NCBI RefSeq assembly: GCF_000422965.1
Contig: NZ_AUHB01000003.1
Location: forward strand, 418,061 to 482,060
DNA: 64,000 nucleotides
Direction of reading: 5' to 3'
Origin: Pleomorphomonas oryzae DSM 16300
GTDB lineage: Bacteria > Pseudomonadota > Alphaproteobacteria > Rhizobiales > Pleomorphomonadaceae
In this document: positions 8,323 through 19,295 of the stretch, piece by piece
Position numbering within the stretch: the stretch's first letter is position 1
How the letters are laid out: the number at the start of each line of letters is the position of its first letter
Notes under the pieces: generated by a model
The model's database searches: none
The model's input: the letters and a program-made list of their open reading frames with translations, nothing else
Told to the model about the DNA's origin: nothing
Translations under genes and position numbers: made by a program

Positions 8323-9171
8323 TCACTTCTCCGTTTCGATGAGGCCTTTGACGAATAGCCGCTGCATGGCGACGACGACGATCACCGGCGGCAGCATGGC
8401 CAGCACCGCCGTGGTCATGACGACATTCCACTGCGGCAACGCATCGGCGACATCCGACATACGCTTGATGCCCATGACGATGGTGTAGTGCTGGGATGTG
8501 GTGGTGACCATCAACGGCCAGAGATACTGGTTCCAGCCGTAGATGAAGAGGATCACGAACAGCGCCGCGATGTTGGTACGGCTCAGCGGCAGCAGAATGT
8601 CGCGGAAGAACTTGAGTGGCCCGGCCCCATCGATGCGCGCCGCTTCCATCAGCTCATCCGGCACCGTCAGGAAGAACTGCCGGAACAGGAAAGTGGCCGT
8701 CGCCGAAGCGATCAGCGGGATCGTCAGGCCGGCGTAGCTGTCGAGCAGACCGAGATCGGCCACCACCTTGAAGGTCGGCACGATGCGCACCTCGACCGGC
8801 AGCATCAGCGTGACGAAGATCATCCAGAAGGCGACCGCCCGGAAAGGAAAGCGGAAGTAGACGATGGCATAGGCCGACAGGATGGAAATAGCGATCTTGC
8901 CAAAGGCAATGGAGAGCGCCATCACCAGCGAGTTCCACAGCATGCCGCCAAGCGGCGGCGCCCCCGAGCTGGAGAGGCCGTCGGTCAGCATCGAGCGATA
9001 GTTGGCGACCATCTCGTGGCCGGGCAGCAGCGGGATCAGCCCGGACATGAAATCGTTGGGCCCGTGCGTCGAGGCGATCACGGCGACATAGACAGGAAAG
9101 GCGACGATCAGCACGCCGACGATCAGGACGACATGGGCAAGCGCGTCGAGCCAGGGGTGGCGATCGATCAT
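8323..9171 (-). CDS. ugpE: Glycerol-3-phosphate type ABC permease
   Basis: A 282-residue inner-membrane protein of the MalG/UgpE class with six predicted helices. The cytoplasmic loop [14 protein letters not shown] is the EAA motif that contacts the ATPase. The N-terminal helix [22 protein letters not shown] and the segment [17 protein letters not shown] are typical of the group. It sits between ugpA (10-base gap) and ugpC (2-base gap) on the same strand. Confidence 0.92.
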   Translation of the reverse strand: MIDRHPWLDALAHVVLIVGVLIVAFPVYVAVIASTHGPNDFMSGLIPLLPGHEMVANYRSMLTDGLSSSGAPPLGGMLWNSLVMALSIAFGKIAISILSAYAIVYFRFPFRAVAFWMIFVTLMLPVEVRIVPTFKVVADLGLLDSYAGLTIPLIASATATFLFRQFFLTVPDELMEAARIDGAGPLKFFRDILLPLSRTNIAALFVILFIYGWNQYLWPLMVTTTSQHYTIVMGIKRMSDVADALPQWNVVMTTAVLAMLPPVIVVVAMQRLFVKGLIETEK

Positions 9172-9181
9172 GGCCAGTTCC

Positions 9182-10066
9182 TCAATAGGTTACCTTGCGC
9201 TCGACCCATTTGAACTGGATCACCGTCAGCGCCACCACGATAGCCATCAGCACCACCGACTGGGCAGCCGACGAGCCGAGGTTGAGACCGATGAAGCCGT
9301 CGACGAACACCTTGTAGACCAGGATATTGGTCGACTGGGCCGGGTTGCCGCCGGTGGTCGCGTGGATCACCGGGAAGGTGTCGAACATCGCGTAGACGAG
9401 GTTGATCACGGCCAGGAAGAAGGTGGTGGGTGACAGGAGCGGAAAGACGATGGTGAAGAAGCGCTTCACCGGCCCTGCACCGTCGATGGCGGCCGCTTCG
9501 ATCATCGATTTCGGAATCGCCTGCAAGCCGGCCATGAAGAACAGGAAATTATAGGACACCTGTTTCCAGCTCGCGGCGATGACCACCAGGATCATGGCGT
9601 CGGTCGGCTGAAGAGCGTGGTCCCAGCGATAACCGACCATGGCGAGAAGATAAGGCAGCAGGCCGATGGTGGGGTTGAACAGGAACCACCACATGATGCC
9701 GCCGATCGCCGGTGCCACCGCATAGGGCCAGACCAGCAGCGCAGCGTAAACGCGGCTACCGCGCGCGAGGCGATCGAGGCTGGCAGCGAAGATGAGCCCG
9801 AGGCCGACGGATAGCAGCGTCACGGCTGGGGCGAAAATCGCCGTCACCTTGAGAGAGTTCAGATAGGTGGGATCGCTGAGAAGATCCGCGTAATTGGTGA
9901 GCCCTACCCAGGTGGTGGAAAGACCGAAAGCGTCCTCACGCTGGAAAGACTGCAGAACCGCCTGAGCCGCCGGCCACAGAAAGAACACCACGGTTACTGC
10001 GAGCTGCGGCAGGAGGAGCGCGTAGGGCAACAGGCGGTTGCCAAAGACGGTTCGCTTGGTCTGCAT
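9182..10066 (-). CDS. ugpA: Glycerol-3-phosphate type ABC permease
   Basis: A 294-residue MalF/UgpA-class permease. It starts [20 protein letters not shown], then a first helix, [17 protein letters not shown], and the EAA loop [14 protein letters not shown]. An upstream extension of the frame into the ugpB tail and hairpin was rejected, since this start fits the family N-terminus. It is preceded by a strong hairpin between ugpB and ugpA that may lower its expression relative to the binding protein. Confidence 0.92.
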   Translation of the reverse strand: MQTKRTVFGNRLLPYALLLPQLAVTVVFFLWPAAQAVLQSFQREDAFGLSTTWVGLTNYADLLSDPTYLNSLKVTAIFAPAVTLLSVGLGLIFAASLDRLARGSRVYAALLVWPYAVAPAIGGIMWWFLFNPTIGLLPYLLAMVGYRWDHALQPTDAMILVVIAASWKQVSYNFLFFMAGLQAIPKSMIEAAAIDGAGPVKRFFTIVFPLLSPTTFFLAVINLVYAMFDTFPVIHATTGGNPAQSTNILVYKVFVDGFIGLNLGSSAAQSVVLMAIVVALTVIQFKWVERKVTY

Positions 10067-10113
10067 GAAAGAACCAGATCGAGGAATGCGGCGGCATCGG
10101 CAGCCACCCGGAT

Positions 10114-10156
10114 GAATGCCGGCGCCGGACGGGAGAACCCGCCGGCGCCGGCATTC
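10114..10156 (-). promoter_or_regulatory. Strong stem-loop between ugpB and ugpA
   Basis: Arms 10114-10128 and 10142-10156 (GAATGCCGGCGCCGG and its complement) pair perfectly over 15 bp. Inside them CGGG and CCCG add four more pairs around AGAA. No U-run follows, so it is not a standard terminator; it more likely protects the ugpB message from 3' decay or partly stops transcription, giving more binding protein than permease. Confidence 0.8.
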
Positions 10157-10172
10157 GTTGAAAGGTGAACAA

Positions 10173-11492
10173 TCAGCCGTTCGCAGCGCGGAAGTCGGCA
10201 ATCAGCTTGTTGCCGCGCGTCACGACCGAGTCGAGCGCATCCTTGGGGGTCTTCTTGCCGGCGAGCAGGTTCTGGAACTCCTCGTCGATGACGTCGCGGA
10301 TCTGCACATAGTTACCGAAGCGCAGACCCTTGGAGTTTTCCGTCGGCGGGTTCAAAGTGATCTGCTTGATGGCCACATCGGAACCGGGGTTCTTGGCATA
10401 GAAGCCCTGATCCTGACCGAGCTTGTAGGCAGCCTCGGTGATCGGCAGATAGCCCGAGTACTGATGCCAATCGGCCTGCACTTCCGGCGACGACAGGAAG
10501 GTGAAGAAGTTGGCGACGCCCTTGTATTCGGCCTCGCTATGCCCCTTCAGCACCCAGAGCGTGGCGCCACCGATGATCGAGTTCTGCGGCGCACCCTGGA
10601 CGTCGGAATAGTAAGGCAGCATGCCGAAGCCGACCTTGAAGTCCTTGGCATTGCCGATCACGCCAGCGCGCGAGGCCGACGAGTTCATATAGATGGCGCA
10701 TTCCTGACTATAGAACTTCGGCGGAGCGTCGTTGCCACCGGCCGGACCGCCATACTGGAACAGCCCCTCATCCTGCCACTTCTTCAGATTGGTCCAGTGG
10801 CGAACCTGCAGGTCGCCGTTGAAGGTCAGTTCGGCGTCCGGCCCGCCGATGCCGTTCTGAAGAGTGCCGATCGGCTTGTTATGCCAGGCCGAGAAATTCT
10901 CGAGCTGCACCCAGGATATCCAGCCGGTCGTGAAGCCGCACTTGGCGGCACCCGACGACATGATCTTCTTGGAATAAGCCTCGACATCTTCCCAGGTCTT
11001 GGGCGGCTGCTCGGGATCGAGGCCGGCCTTCTGGAAGACATCCTTGTTGTAGTAGAGGATCGGCGTCGACGAGTTGAATGGCATCGACAGCATGTTGCCG
11101 TCGGCGTCGGTGTAATAGCCAACCACGGCCGAAAGGAAAGCCTTTTGGTCGAAGGCGGTACCGGTGTCCTTCATCAGCTGGTAGACCGGATAAACGGCGC
11201 CCTTGGCCGCCATCATGGTGCCCGTGCCAACCTCGAACACCTGCACGATGTCGGGCTGCTGCTTGGCGCGGAAGGCGGCGATGGCCGCCGTCATGGTCTC
11301 GGGATAGGAGCCCTTGTAGACGGCAGTCACCTTGTAGTCGCTCTGCGAGGCGTTGTACTTGGCGACGATTTCGTCGAGCTTCTTGCCAAGCTCGCCGCCC
11401 ATGGCATGCCACCAGGTGATTTCGGTGGCAGCAAAGGACGAACCGGACAAAAAGGTCAGGGCAAGCCCGGCGATGAGGGACCGCGTCAACAT
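10173..11492 (-). CDS. ugpB: sn-Glycerol-3-phosphate type periplasmic binding protein
   Basis: A 439-residue exported protein; the signal peptide is [21 protein letters not shown]. Several stretches match UgpB closely as I recall the E. coli protein: [31 protein letters not shown] text, [44 protein letters not shown] and [17 protein letters not shown]. The family binds glycerol-3-phosphate and glycerophosphodiesters in the periplasm. It heads the ugpBAEC operon, and a Pho-box-like site lies about 76 bases upstream of its start, in line with phosphate-starvation control of ugp genes. Confidence 0.95.
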   Translation of the reverse strand: MLTRSLIAGLALTFLSGSSFAATEITWWHAMGGELGKKLDEIVAKYNASQSDYKVTAVYKGSYPETMTAAIAAFRAKQQPDIVQVFEVGTGTMMAAKGAVYPVYQLMKDTGTAFDQKAFLSAVVGYYTDADGNMLSMPFNSSTPILYYNKDVFQKAGLDPEQPPKTWEDVEAYSKKIMSSGAAKCGFTTGWISWVQLENFSAWHNKPIGTLQNGIGGPDAELTFNGDLQVRHWTNLKKWQDEGLFQYGGPAGGNDAPPKFYSQECAIYMNSSASRAGVIGNAKDFKVGFGMLPYYSDVQGAPQNSIIGGATLWVLKGHSEAEYKGVANFFTFLSSPEVQADWHQYSGYLPITEAAYKLGQDQGFYAKNPGSDVAIKQITLNPPTENSKGLRFGNYVQIRDVIDEEFQNLLAGKKTPKDALDSVVTRGNKLIADFRAANG

Positions 11493-12218
11493 GGCGTCTT
11501 CCTACGTTCGAAGTTGTCGGTGACGGCAAGCAGTAGGAGCGGCATATGACACGGGCATTGCTTCCCCGTGACGGTTCGACGACAGCCTGAAAGGCCCCGT
11601 CCGTTCGCGTTCCGAACATACGGCTCATTGCGCCGCAACAGCGAACACGACGCGGGCTCAAGGAAACAAAGGGCGTTTGCAAGGCTCGGATCGCTCACAC
11701 GACCCCATTTGGCCCGATAAAAACGCCTAATCCTTTCGTCTATATGTATATCACCTTATAGCCTGAACGGCTCGGGGAGGACCTATGTACGTCTCCCGAT
11801 CCGGCAAAGAAAACCGGCCTGGACGCCGTTTATAAAATTGGTCAGGTCAATATCTATCGGCGCACCTCCAGACAACATTGGGTTGCTGCCCGGCGAAAGA
11901 TCGCCCGTTCGCCGAGAATCATCATTTTTACGATCGCGATACGCAGCATTTCCACAGAAAGCAAAAGGAACTCAGCACACAACTCTCGCTACACTTCGTC
12001 ATCGACAAGAATTGACTTTCGATTATATCGTTTCATCATAAGCTAAAATAGAGCACATAGGCAAGTATCTGTGCATTTGTTCAGCCGAAGCAATCAACAA
12101 CCCAAGTTTGCGCAGCAAATAAACCTAAGCTTAACCCGCAAGATCATGAAATACGCCCCCATATTGAGGGCATGAATCAGCCGGAGGATTGGCTGAGCGG
12201 ATCGCTGGGGAGAGAGAG
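11493..12218. other. 726-base divergent intergenic region, AT-richer than its surroundings
   Basis: Lies between ugpB (minus) and the chemoreceptor (plus). The ugpB-proximal part holds the candidate Pho box. A GGGAGG-preceded 16-codon frame (11785-11835) is present but unlike any family I know. TTGACT at 12012-12017 could be a -35 element for the chemoreceptor with a poor -10 (ATCATA at 12035). Stops are frequent in all frames from about 11700 to 12180 and no conserved gene is seen. Confidence 0.6.
11568..11585 (-). promoter_or_regulatory. Candidate Pho box upstream of ugpB
   Basis: Read on the minus strand the site is CTGTCGT-CGAA-CCGTCAC. Compared with the PhoB consensus CTGTCAT-N4-CTGTCAT, the first repeat matches 6 of 7 and the second 5 of 7 positions, with the correct four-base spacer. 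A further ATGACAC (plus strand, 11545-11551) lies near the next helical repeat. Function is inferred from the downstream ugp genes. Confidence 0.5.
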
Positions 12219-14252
12219 ATGCGCTGGACTGTTGGCAAACCGAGGCTGAAGGCTTGGCGGCTCGGCATATCCGGGAAGATCGTGTTCGGGTTCGTGGTAG
12301 CGCTAGCGTTGATGACCATCATTGCAGGCGTCGCGCTCAGAACCTTCTCTCAATCGAACAGCGTTGTTACCGACCTCGCCGTTCGCAACCTGGAAGTCAG
12401 CATAGCCAACGACATCCAGGCAAAATTCCTGGAATATCGCCGCCTCAGCCGTGAGCTCATCTACACCTCGCTTCCCGGCACCGCACAGGCAACCGAAAAG
12501 CAGGCCGATGTGCTGCGCGCGGCGATCGCCGACGGTATCGGCAGGATTTCCGACCTCAGCCAGCGTGACACGCTGAACGAGTTGAACCTTGAGTTCGAGT
12601 CCTATGCGACCGAGCTGACGCGCATCGGTGTCGAAAAGGCCAAGCTGGCGACCATGCGTACCCAATCCATGGATCCGGCGGTCGCCGCCGTGCAGAAAGG
12701 CCTTGAAGACGTCGCGGCCATTGCGCTGGCCACCAGCGATACCGCCACGCGTGATACCGTCAACGAGATCCTGCGGCTGGTGTTGCTGGCACAGAACCAA
12801 GTGAACGTCGCCCTCGCCAACCTGGACGACGAGTCCCTTCAGGCGGCGCTCGATACGCTGACCACCGCTGATAGCTGGATCGACTCGACGGCAAAGTCCG
12901 GTCCCCAGGAGATGCGCTCGACCTTCGCCGAACTGCGCGACAAGGCCAGCCAATACGAATCCGACTTTACCGTCATTCAGGCATCGAGCCTTCAGAACAT
13001 CAAGGACGTCGCCGCGCTGAACGACAAGGTCACTGCCATCACCGATACGCTCAATGCCTTCATGAGCGTTGCCAACAAGAGCCAGGCCGCATTACAGGCC
13101 AAGTCCGAACAGATGCTGTCCTCGTCCGAGACCATGCTGTGGGGCATCTCGGCCGGCGGTTTGGTCCTTGGCTTCGTACTCGCCGTGTTGCTCGGTCGTG
13201 GTATCTCCCGCCCTATCGTCTCGATCACCCGCGCCATGCAGCGCCTTTCGGCCGGTGAGCTGGCCGTTTCCATTCCAGGCCTCGGCCGGGCCGATGAGGT
13301 CGGCACGATGGCGGCGACGCTCAATGTGTTCAAGGAAGGGCTCCAGGAAAACGAACGGCTGCGTGTCGAGCAGGATCACGCCAAGGCGGCAACGGAAGAA
13401 CGCCGACGCGGCGAGATGAGCCAACTGGCTGATGCCTTCGAAATGGCCGTGGGGGGCGTCGTTCAGTCGGTGGTCAGCGCCTCGTCCCAGTTGCAACTTG
13501 CCGCGAGATCGATGAGTTCGGCCACAGAAGAAGTGTCGGGCCAGTCGATCACGGTGGCGAGCGCCGCAGAGGAAGCCTCCACCAATGTGGAAACGGTGGC
13601 AGCTTCGGCCGAGGAACTCGCCTCCTCCATCGGTGAGATCAAGCGTCAGGCCGACGAGAGCACCCGCGTTGCCTCTCGCGCCGCCAGCGACGCGCAAGCC
13701 ACCGCCAACCGCGTCCGCGAACTGGCCGACAGCGCCAATCGCATCGGCGAGGTGGTCAATCTGATTGACAACATTGCCAGCCAGACCAATCTTCTGGCCT
13801 TGAACGCCACGATCGAGGCAGCCCGTGCCGGTGAGGCCGGCAAGGGCTTCGCCGTGGTCGCCGCCGAAGTGAAGCAGCTCGCCGACCAGACCTCGAAGGC
13901 GACATCGCAGATCTCTCGGCAGATCGGCGAGATCCAGTCGTCGACCCAGTCGTCGGCCGAGGCCATCGTCGGCATCACTTCGATCATCGAGCAGCTCAAC
14001 GCCATCGCATCGTCGATTGCCGCCGCTGTCGATCAGCAGGGCGCCGCGACCAACGAGATTGCCCGCAACGTCTCGCAGGCGTCGTCGGGTACCCACCAGG
14101 TATCGCAGAACATCGTCGGCATCACGCAGGCGGCCACCGAGTCCTCAAGTGCCGCGACCCAGGTGCTGGCCTCGGCCGACGATCTCGCCCGGCAGTCCGA
14201 CACGCTGCGCGACGAGGTGAGCCGCTTCCTGTCATCCGTGCGGACCGCCTGA
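12219..14252 (+). CDS. Methyl-accepting chemotaxis protein
   Basis: A 677-residue transmembrane chemoreceptor. The first membrane helix is near residues 20-41, followed by a periplasmic domain of about 265 residues that is mainly helical with heptad patterns (a four-helix bundle type sensor). The second helix is near 307-327 ([19 protein letters not shown]), then a HAMP domain ([20 protein letters not shown]), and the signalling domain with the conserved hairpin tip [18 protein letters not shown] near residue 520. The ATG at 12219 has GGGGAG six bases upstream. No C-terminal CheR-docking pentapeptide is seen (it ends FLSSVRTA). Ligand unknown. Confidence 0.95.
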   Translation: MRWTVGKPRLKAWRLGISGKIVFGFVVALALMTIIAGVALRTFSQSNSVVTDLAVRNLEVSIANDIQAKFLEYRRLSRELIYTSLPGTAQATEKQADVLRAAIADGIGRISDLSQRDTLNELNLEFESYATELTRIGVEKAKLATMRTQSMDPAVAAVQKGLEDVAAIALATSDTATRDTVNEILRLVLLAQNQVNVALANLDDESLQAALDTLTTADSWIDSTAKSGPQEMRSTFAELRDKASQYESDFTVIQASSLQNIKDVAALNDKVTAITDTLNAFMSVANKSQAALQAKSEQMLSSSETMLWGISAGGLVLGFVLAVLLGRGISRPIVSITRAMQRLSAGELAVSIPGLGRADEVGTMAATLNVFKEGLQENERLRVEQDHAKAATEERRRGEMSQLADAFEMAVGGVVQSVVSASSQLQLAARSMSSATEEVSGQSITVASAAEEASTNVETVAASAEELASSIGEIKRQADESTRVASRAASDAQATANRVRELADSANRIGEVVNLIDNIASQTNLLALNATIEAARAGEAGKGFAVVAAEVKQLADQTSKATSQISRQIGEIQSSTQSSAEAIVGITSIIEQLNAIASSIAAAVDQQGAATNEIARNVSQASSGTHQVSQNIVGITQAATESSSAATQVLASADDLARQSDTLRDEVSRFLSSVRTA

Positions 14253-14276
14253 TAGCCATAACTTGACAGCAACTTC

Positions 14277-14306
14277 ACGGCGGCCTCACCGGCCGCCGTT
14301 TCTTTT
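14277..14306 (+). terminator. Rho-independent terminator after the chemoreceptor gene
   Basis: ACGGCGGCC (14277-14285), a five-base loop TCACC and GGCCGCCGT (14291-14299) form a perfect 9-bp GC-rich stem, followed by TTCTTTT. It lies 24 bases after the stop codon and just before the convergent ABC-2 gene end. Confidence 0.85.
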
Positions 14307-14310
14307 GGCC

Positions 14311-15423
14311 TCACTCCAGCCGACTGCGGAACAGCCAGCCGGCCGCCGGCAGCGTCACGCCGGCGATCAGCGCCATCGGCACCGTTTCGGCGACGACTTC
14401 GGCAAGAGGGATTTCCTTGAGGAACACGCCACGCACGATCACCAGGAAGTAGCGGAGCGGGTTGACGTAGGTCAGCACCTGCAGCCACTCGGGCATGTTG
14501 GCGATCGGCGTGGCAAAGCCGGAGAGCAGCATGGCCGGTACCAGGAACAAGAAGGCGCCGAGGATCGCCTGCTGCTGCGTGGCCGCCAGCGCCGAGATGA
14601 ACAGACCGAAACCGACCAGCGATACCAGGTAGAAGAAAGCGGCACCGTAAAGGGCGAGCAGAGAGCCACGCAGCGGAATACCGAAGATCCAGACCGCCGC
14701 CAGGATGAACAGGGTGATGTGCACGAAACCGATCAGGATCGGTGGGATCACCTTGCCGACCAGTATTTCGTGCGTGCGCAGCGGCGACACCATCAACTGA
14801 TCGAAGGTGCCGAGCTCGCGCTCACGAGCGATGGACAGCGACGTCACCAGAAGCCCCACCAGCATGGCGATCGAGGCGACGAGGCCCGGCACCATGAACC
14901 ACTTGAACTCGAGGTTGGGGTTGAACCAGTTGCGGGCCAGCGTGCCGACACGGACTGACGCCAGCCGCTGGCCGGCCGGCGTATCGGCCGCGACACCGGC
15001 AGCAATGGATGAGATGTAGCCGGCGACAATCTGCGAGGCGTTGGAGCGCCGACCATCGAGAATGACGGCTATGTCGGCCGTCGAGCCGGCCTCGATGTCG
15101 CGCGAAAAATCAGGACCGATCTCGACGGCGGCGATCACCCGCTCGCGGTCGATGGCTTCGTGGAGCTCAATGGGATTGTCGGTGTGCTGGACAAGGCGGA
15201 ACTGGGGTGACGCCTCGATACGGCTTATGAGCTCGGATCCCCAATGGCCTGCGTCGCGGTTGAGCACCATCACCTCGACATTCCGCACCTCCAGCGTCGC
15301 CGCATAAGAAAACACCAGCAACTGTAAAACTGGCGGCGCAATCAGGATGATGCGACTCTTCGGGTCACGGAAGAGGGCGAGAAACTCCTTGCGAACAAGG
15401 GCGAGAAGGCGCGTCGGTCCCAT
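14311..15423 (-). CDS. ABC-2 type efflux permease (YbhR-like)
   Basis: A 370-residue permease. After a short cytoplasmic start (MGPTRLLALVRKEFLALFRDPKS) comes one helix, a long extracytoplasmic domain (about residues 50-180) and five C-terminal helices with the ABC-2 motif RERELGTFDQLMVSPLR. The start is one base beyond the stop of the upstream permease. It is the last gene of the cecR-ybhGFSR-like operon and should form the membrane channel with its neighbour. In E. coli this system exports cephalosporin-like drugs and other compounds; the substrate here is not known. Confidence 0.9.
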   Translation of the reverse strand: MGPTRLLALVRKEFLALFRDPKSRIILIAPPVLQLLVFSYAATLEVRNVEVMVLNRDAGHWGSELISRIEASPQFRLVQHTDNPIELHEAIDRERVIAAVEIGPDFSRDIEAGSTADIAVILDGRRSNASQIVAGYISSIAAGVAADTPAGQRLASVRVGTLARNWFNPNLEFKWFMVPGLVASIAMLVGLLVTSLSIARERELGTFDQLMVSPLRTHEILVGKVIPPILIGFVHITLFILAAVWIFGIPLRGSLLALYGAAFFYLVSLVGFGLFISALAATQQQAILGAFLFLVPAMLLSGFATPIANMPEWLQVLTYVNPLRYFLVIVRGVFLKEIPLAEVVAETVPMALIAGVTLPAAGWLFRSRLE

Positions 15424-15424
15424 G

Positions 15425-16555
15425 TCAGACGATCCTTTTCGCGGTCTTGCGGATGGCCACGGCAAACAGAACGACGCCGAAGCCGACCAGAACGAGGATC
15501 GACCGGAGGAACATCGGCCAGATGTCGCCGGCCAGGAACACCGACTGCAGGCTGGGGATCAGGTAGCGAGCCGGCACGATCAGCGAAATATACTGGATCA
15601 CGATCGGCATCGAGTTGATCTCAAAAATGAAGCCGGACAGCAGGAAGCTCGGCAGGAATCCGGACAGGAGTGCCAGTTGCGAGGCGAGGAACTGGTTCTT
15701 GGTCACCGCCGAGATCAGGAACCCCTGCCCCAACGCCGGCATCAGAAAGGCGGCGGACAGGGCATAGAGCGCCAGGATCGAGCCTCGAAACGGCACGTTG
15801 AACAGGAACACCGCGAGGACCACGCAGAGGGTCATCGATGCGAGACCGAGCAGGAAATAGGGCACGATCTTACCAGCCAACAACTCCCAGGCGGTAACCG
15901 GTGTCGCCATCATCGCCTCCATGGTGCCGCGCTCCCATTCGCGGGCGATCACCATCGAGGTGAGCAGGGTGCCGACCAACGTCATGACGATGCTGATCGA
16001 GCCCGGCACCAGGAAGTTACGACTCTTGAGTTCGGGGTTGAACCAGAACCGTTGCTGGACGGAGAGCGGTGTTGCCGTGAGCGCCCGCTCGGCTGCCCGT
16101 TGGGCTTCCCAGGTGGAAACCGTGCCGGCTGCGTAATTCTGGACGAAATTCGCCGTGTTAGGGTCGGCACCATCCACGATGACCTGCACGGCCGGATGGC
16201 GGGCGGCTGTGAGATCGGCCGTAAAACCGTCGGGGATGACGAGGAAGCCGCCAATCCGGCTCTCGACCAGATCCGCAGTGAACTCGCGGCGGTCATGGCC
16301 AATCGTCACGTCGAAATAGCGGGAATTCTGGAAGCTCGCCGCAAGGTCGAGGGTGACGGGCGTCGTCTCTTCCAGCACCAGACCGACGCGCGTCCGCGTG
16401 GTGTCGAGCGACACGCCGTAGCCGAACAGGAACAGCAGGATCAGCGGCAGCACCAGCGCGATCAGGATACTGGAGGGATCACGGACGATCTGGAAACTCT
16501 CCTTGCGGATCAGCGCGACAAGGCGGCGGGTTCGGCCGCGACGGAGGGAGTTCAT
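15425..16555 (-). CDS. ABC-2 type efflux permease (YbhS-like)
   Basis: A 376-residue ABC-2 permease with the same plan as the next gene: short N-terminus with RKESFQIVRDPSS, first helix (ILIALVLPLILLFLFGYG), an extracytoplasmic domain of about 140 residues and a cluster of helices after AREWERGTMEAMMATPVT. The ATG overlaps the ATPase stop by four bases. Together with the YbhR-like protein it forms a heterodimeric exporter core. Confidence 0.9.
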   Translation of the reverse strand: MNSLRRGRTRRLVALIRKESFQIVRDPSSILIALVLPLILLFLFGYGVSLDTTRTRVGLVLEETTPVTLDLAASFQNSRYFDVTIGHDRREFTADLVESRIGGFLVIPDGFTADLTAARHPAVQVIVDGADPNTANFVQNYAAGTVSTWEAQRAAERALTATPLSVQQRFWFNPELKSRNFLVPGSISIVMTLVGTLLTSMVIAREWERGTMEAMMATPVTAWELLAGKIVPYFLLGLASMTLCVVLAVFLFNVPFRGSILALYALSAAFLMPALGQGFLISAVTKNQFLASQLALLSGFLPSFLLSGFIFEINSMPIVIQYISLIVPARYLIPSLQSVFLAGDIWPMFLRSILVLVGFGVVLFAVAIRKTAKRIV

Positions 16556-18291
16556 GCTGCGACCTCCTGCTCGCTCGCCTCGATCAGCGCGATAAACGCG
16601 TCTTCCATGGTGGGGTCGGGCCGATCAGCCGTTGCCACCTTGGCCTTGAGCTCATCAGGAGAGCCGAGGGCGATCGACTTGCCGCGATAGATCAGCGAGA
16701 TGCGGTCGCAGTATTCCGCCTCGTCCATGAAATGGGTGGTGACCAGCACGGTCACCCCTTTCTCGACAAGGCCGTTGATATGCGTCCAGAACTCCCGGCG
16801 GGTGATCGGATCGACGCCCGACGTCGGCTCGTCGAGAAACAGCGCTTCCGGCTCATGCATGACGGCGGCGGCAAGCGCGAGGCGCTGCTTGAGGCCGAGC
16901 GGCAAGTCTTTTGCCGACATGGTCGCGCGCTTCTTGAGATCGAAAATGTCGAGCATCAAGGCGATGCGCTCCTGGCGGCGCCTGCCGGCCAGACCATAGA
17001 CGCCGGCAAAGAAGTCGAGGTTTTGGCTGACCGAGAGATCGCCATAGAGGGAAAACTTCTGCGCCATATAGCCGAGGCGATTACGCGCCTCGGCGGCGTC
17101 CCGGCGGAGATCGAAACCGGCCACCCTTCCCTCGCCTTCGGTGGGCTTCAGCAGGCCGCAGAGCATCTTGAAGGTGGTGGACTTGCCGGCGCCGTTGGGG
17201 CCGAGCAAGCCGAAGATCTGCCCGCGCGGAATATCGAAAGTGATACGGTCGGCCGCAGTGAAATCGCCAAAGCGCTTGGTGAGGCCGCGCGCCTCGATCA
17301 CCGGACGGCCATCGCCGGCAGCGCGGGGCGCCTGCGCCTCAGCTAGTTGAGAGCGGCCACCGGGACCGCCGCCCAGCATATCGATGAAGGCATCTTCGAA
17401 ACGTGGGGTGGCCGGAACCAGACGGTCAGCGTCAGCACCCACAGCCTTTGCGATGCCCTCGCCGTCGCCTTCTGCCGCCAAGACCAACCGGATCGCCTCG
17501 CCCTGAATGACCCCGTCGACCACCTTGTCCTCGTCGAGAAGGCGGGCGAGCAACCGGCGGCGGCTGCCTTCGATTCCCGTAAGACGCCGAACCCTTCCTT
17601 CGACACGATCGGTAAGGCCGGATGGCACGCCGGAAAAGAGTAGCTTGCCGGCGTTCATCAGAAGGACACGGTCGCAGGCTTCCGCCTCGTCCAGGTAGGC
17701 GGTCGACCAGACGACGCCGATACCCTCTTCGGTCAGGTTCTCCACCATCTTCCAGAGTTCGCGCCGCGAGATCGGATCGACGCCGACGCCCGGCTCATCG
17801 AGCAGCAGAAGGCGTGGCTTGCGGATCAGCGCGCAGGCAAGCCCAAGCTTCTGCTTCATGCCGCCTGAGAGCTTGCCGGCAAGGCGGCCGGTAAAGCGCT
17901 TGAGATCGGTAAAGGTGAGCAATTCGTCGAAGACCGCTGGGCGTTCGCGGCGCGGCAGACCGCGCATGTCGGCATAAAGATCCAGGTTCTCCTGAACCGA
18001 CAGGTCCTCGTAGAGACCGAAACGCTGCGGCATGTAACCGATCGCCGCCTGAATGGCCGGCGCCTCGGTTCGCGCATCATGCCCCAGCACGCTGATACGG
18101 CCGGCGTCGGGCTGCATCAGCCCGGTCAGCAGACGGATCAGCGTCGTCTTGCCAGCGCCGTCAGGACCGACAAGCCCGGTAATCTCGCCACCGCGAATAT
18201 CGCCCGAAACGTCGTCGAGTGCCGGCGCACCTTCACCGAAGCGCTTTGTCACGCCGGCCAGTTGGACCAGGACGGCCTTGTCTCCGCTCAT
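16552..18291 (-). CDS. Double-domain ABC ATPase of an ABC-2 exporter (YbhF-like)
   Basis: A 579-residue ATPase with two ABC domains. Walker A motifs are GPDGAGKTT (domain 1) and GPNGAGKST (domain 2); signatures are [12 protein letters not shown] and a less regular [12 protein letters not shown]; Walker B motifs end [12 protein letters not shown] and [12 protein letters not shown]. It drives the two ABC-2 permeases encoded next. It overlaps both the adaptor gene before it and the permease after it by four bases, indicating translational coupling. Confidence 0.93.
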   Translation of the reverse strand: MSGDKAVLVQLAGVTKRFGEGAPALDDVSGDIRGGEITGLVGPDGAGKTTLIRLLTGLMQPDAGRISVLGHDARTEAPAIQAAIGYMPQRFGLYEDLSVQENLDLYADMRGLPRRERPAVFDELLTFTDLKRFTGRLAGKLSGGMKQKLGLACALIRKPRLLLLDEPGVGVDPISRRELWKMVENLTEEGIGVVWSTAYLDEAEACDRVLLMNAGKLLFSGVPSGLTDRVEGRVRRLTGIEGSRRRLLARLLDEDKVVDGVIQGEAIRLVLAAEGDGEGIAKAVGADADRLVPATPRFEDAFIDMLGGGPGGRSQLAEAQAPRAAGDGRPVIEARGLTKRFGDFTAADRITFDIPRGQIFGLLGPNGAGKSTTFKMLCGLLKPTEGEGRVAGFDLRRDAAEARNRLGYMAQKFSLYGDLSVSQNLDFFAGVYGLAGRRRQERIALMLDIFDLKKRATMSAKDLPLGLKQRLALAAAVMHEPEALFLDEPTSGVDPITRREFWTHINGLVEKGVTVLVTTHFMDEAEYCDRISLIYRGKSIALGSPDELKAKVATADRPDPTMEDAFIALIEASEQEVAA

Positions 18292-19295
18292 TTTGTCTCA
18301 CCGGCGGGCGGCAGGTGAACGGTGACCGGCATGCCCTGCCTCAGATCCTTGCCCGGATGGTCGATGATGATACGCAGACGATAGACGAGGTCCGTACGCA
18401 GGTCCGGTGTTTCGACCGACTTCGGCGTGAACTCGGCTACCGGGGAGATAAAGCCCACCTGCCCCTCGTAGCCGGCCCCGGTCATGCCATCGGAGGTGAC
18501 CTTCACCTTCAGCCCGGGATAGATGCGCCCAAGATCCGTTTCCGCGACATAGGCGCGGACCCACACCGGCTCATTCAGAGCCAGCACCAGGACGTTGGTC
18601 GACGAAGCGACAATCGCGCCCGGCTCGCTGACGCGCGACAGGATCACACCGCCAGCAGGCGCTTTCAGCTCCGTATCGGCAAGCGAAGTGCGAGCCGCGT
18701 CGAGTTGTGCCTCGGCGGCGCGGAGCTGCGCTTCGGCGGTCGCAATATCCTCGGCCCGACTTCCCTCTTCGATGAGGTCGAGCGCCGCCTTGGCACTGGC
18801 GACACGGGCGTTCGTCATGTCCTTGGTGGCCGTCGCCGCATCGAGGCTCGATTGAGCGACCGTTCCTTGATTGCGTAATTGGTCGGCCCGCGACAGTGCC
18901 AGTTCGGCATTGGCGAGGCTGGCGACTTGCTCCTGATAGGCGGCGCGCGCTTTCGCGATCTCCGAGGGGCGGGCGCCCGCCTTGAGCTTGTCGAGCGTCG
19001 CCCTGAGAGCCGCGACATTCTGCTCGGCGGCACGGACAGCGATTTCATAGGGGCCGGCATCGAGGCGAGCCAGCAGATCACCGGCCTTCACGGCATCGCC
19101 TTCCTCCACCGCAACGGCGGCGAGCCGGCCGTTGACCCTGAAGCCAAGAGAGACTTGGCGGATATCGACATTGCCGTAGATCTGCTGTGCCGGCGGAACG
19201 GGCAGGAAGTAACCGTAGCGCTGCGGCAGGCCGGTGTACCAGGCGGCGCCCGCACCAGCGGCGAGAAGCAGGATGACGGGGACGATCTTGTTCAT
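18288..19295 (-). CDS. HlyD-type periplasmic adaptor of the ABC-2 exporter (YbhG-like)
   Basis: A 335-residue membrane-fusion protein: N-terminal anchor helix ([16 protein letters not shown]), first lipoyl half ([27 protein letters not shown]), a coiled-coil hairpin rich in Ala, Glu and Arg (about residues 85-205), second lipoyl half ([23 protein letters not shown]) and a beta-barrel domain. It would link the inner-membrane ABC exporter to an outer-membrane channel. It overlaps the TetR gene and the ATPase gene by four bases each. Confidence 0.92.
   Translation of the reverse strand: MNKIVPVILLLAAGAGAAWYTGLPQRYGYFLPVPPAQQIYGNVDIRQVSLGFRVNGRLAAVAVEEGDAVKAGDLLARLDAGPYEIAVRAAEQNVAALRATLDKLKAGARPSEIAKARAAYQEQVASLANAELALSRADQLRNQGTVAQSSLDAATATKDMTNARVASAKAALDLIEEGSRAEDIATAEAQLRAAEAQLDAARTSLADTELKAPAGGVILSRVSEPGAIVASSTNVLVLALNEPVWVRAYVAETDLGRIYPGLKVKVTSDGMTGAGYEGQVGFISPVAEFTPKSVETPDLRTDLVYRLRIIIDHPGKDLRQGMPVTVHLPPAGETK

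Noticed and set aside
7262..8488. Long plus-strand open frame of about 408 codons over ugpC and ugpE
   Set aside because: It is the reverse strand of two clear ABC transporter genes, rich in His, Asp and Arg as usual for antisense frames of GC-rich genes, and has no ribosome binding site or family likeness.
10116..11549. Plus-strand frame of 477 codons opposite ugpB
   Set aside because: Antisense shadow of ugpB, whose protein matches the family throughout.
11838..12041. 67-codon plus-strand frame in the ugpB-chemoreceptor gap
   Set aside because: No ribosome binding site, odd composition and no likeness; kept only as part of the intergenic note.
13092..14096. Minus-strand frame of 334 codons inside the chemoreceptor
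   Set aside because: Opposite strand of the conserved signalling domain; no likeness to a protein.
15347..16690. Plus-strand frame of 447 codons opposite the ABC-2 permease genes
   Set aside because: Shadow frame; the composition is typical for antisense text and the minus strand has overlapping, well-conserved genes.
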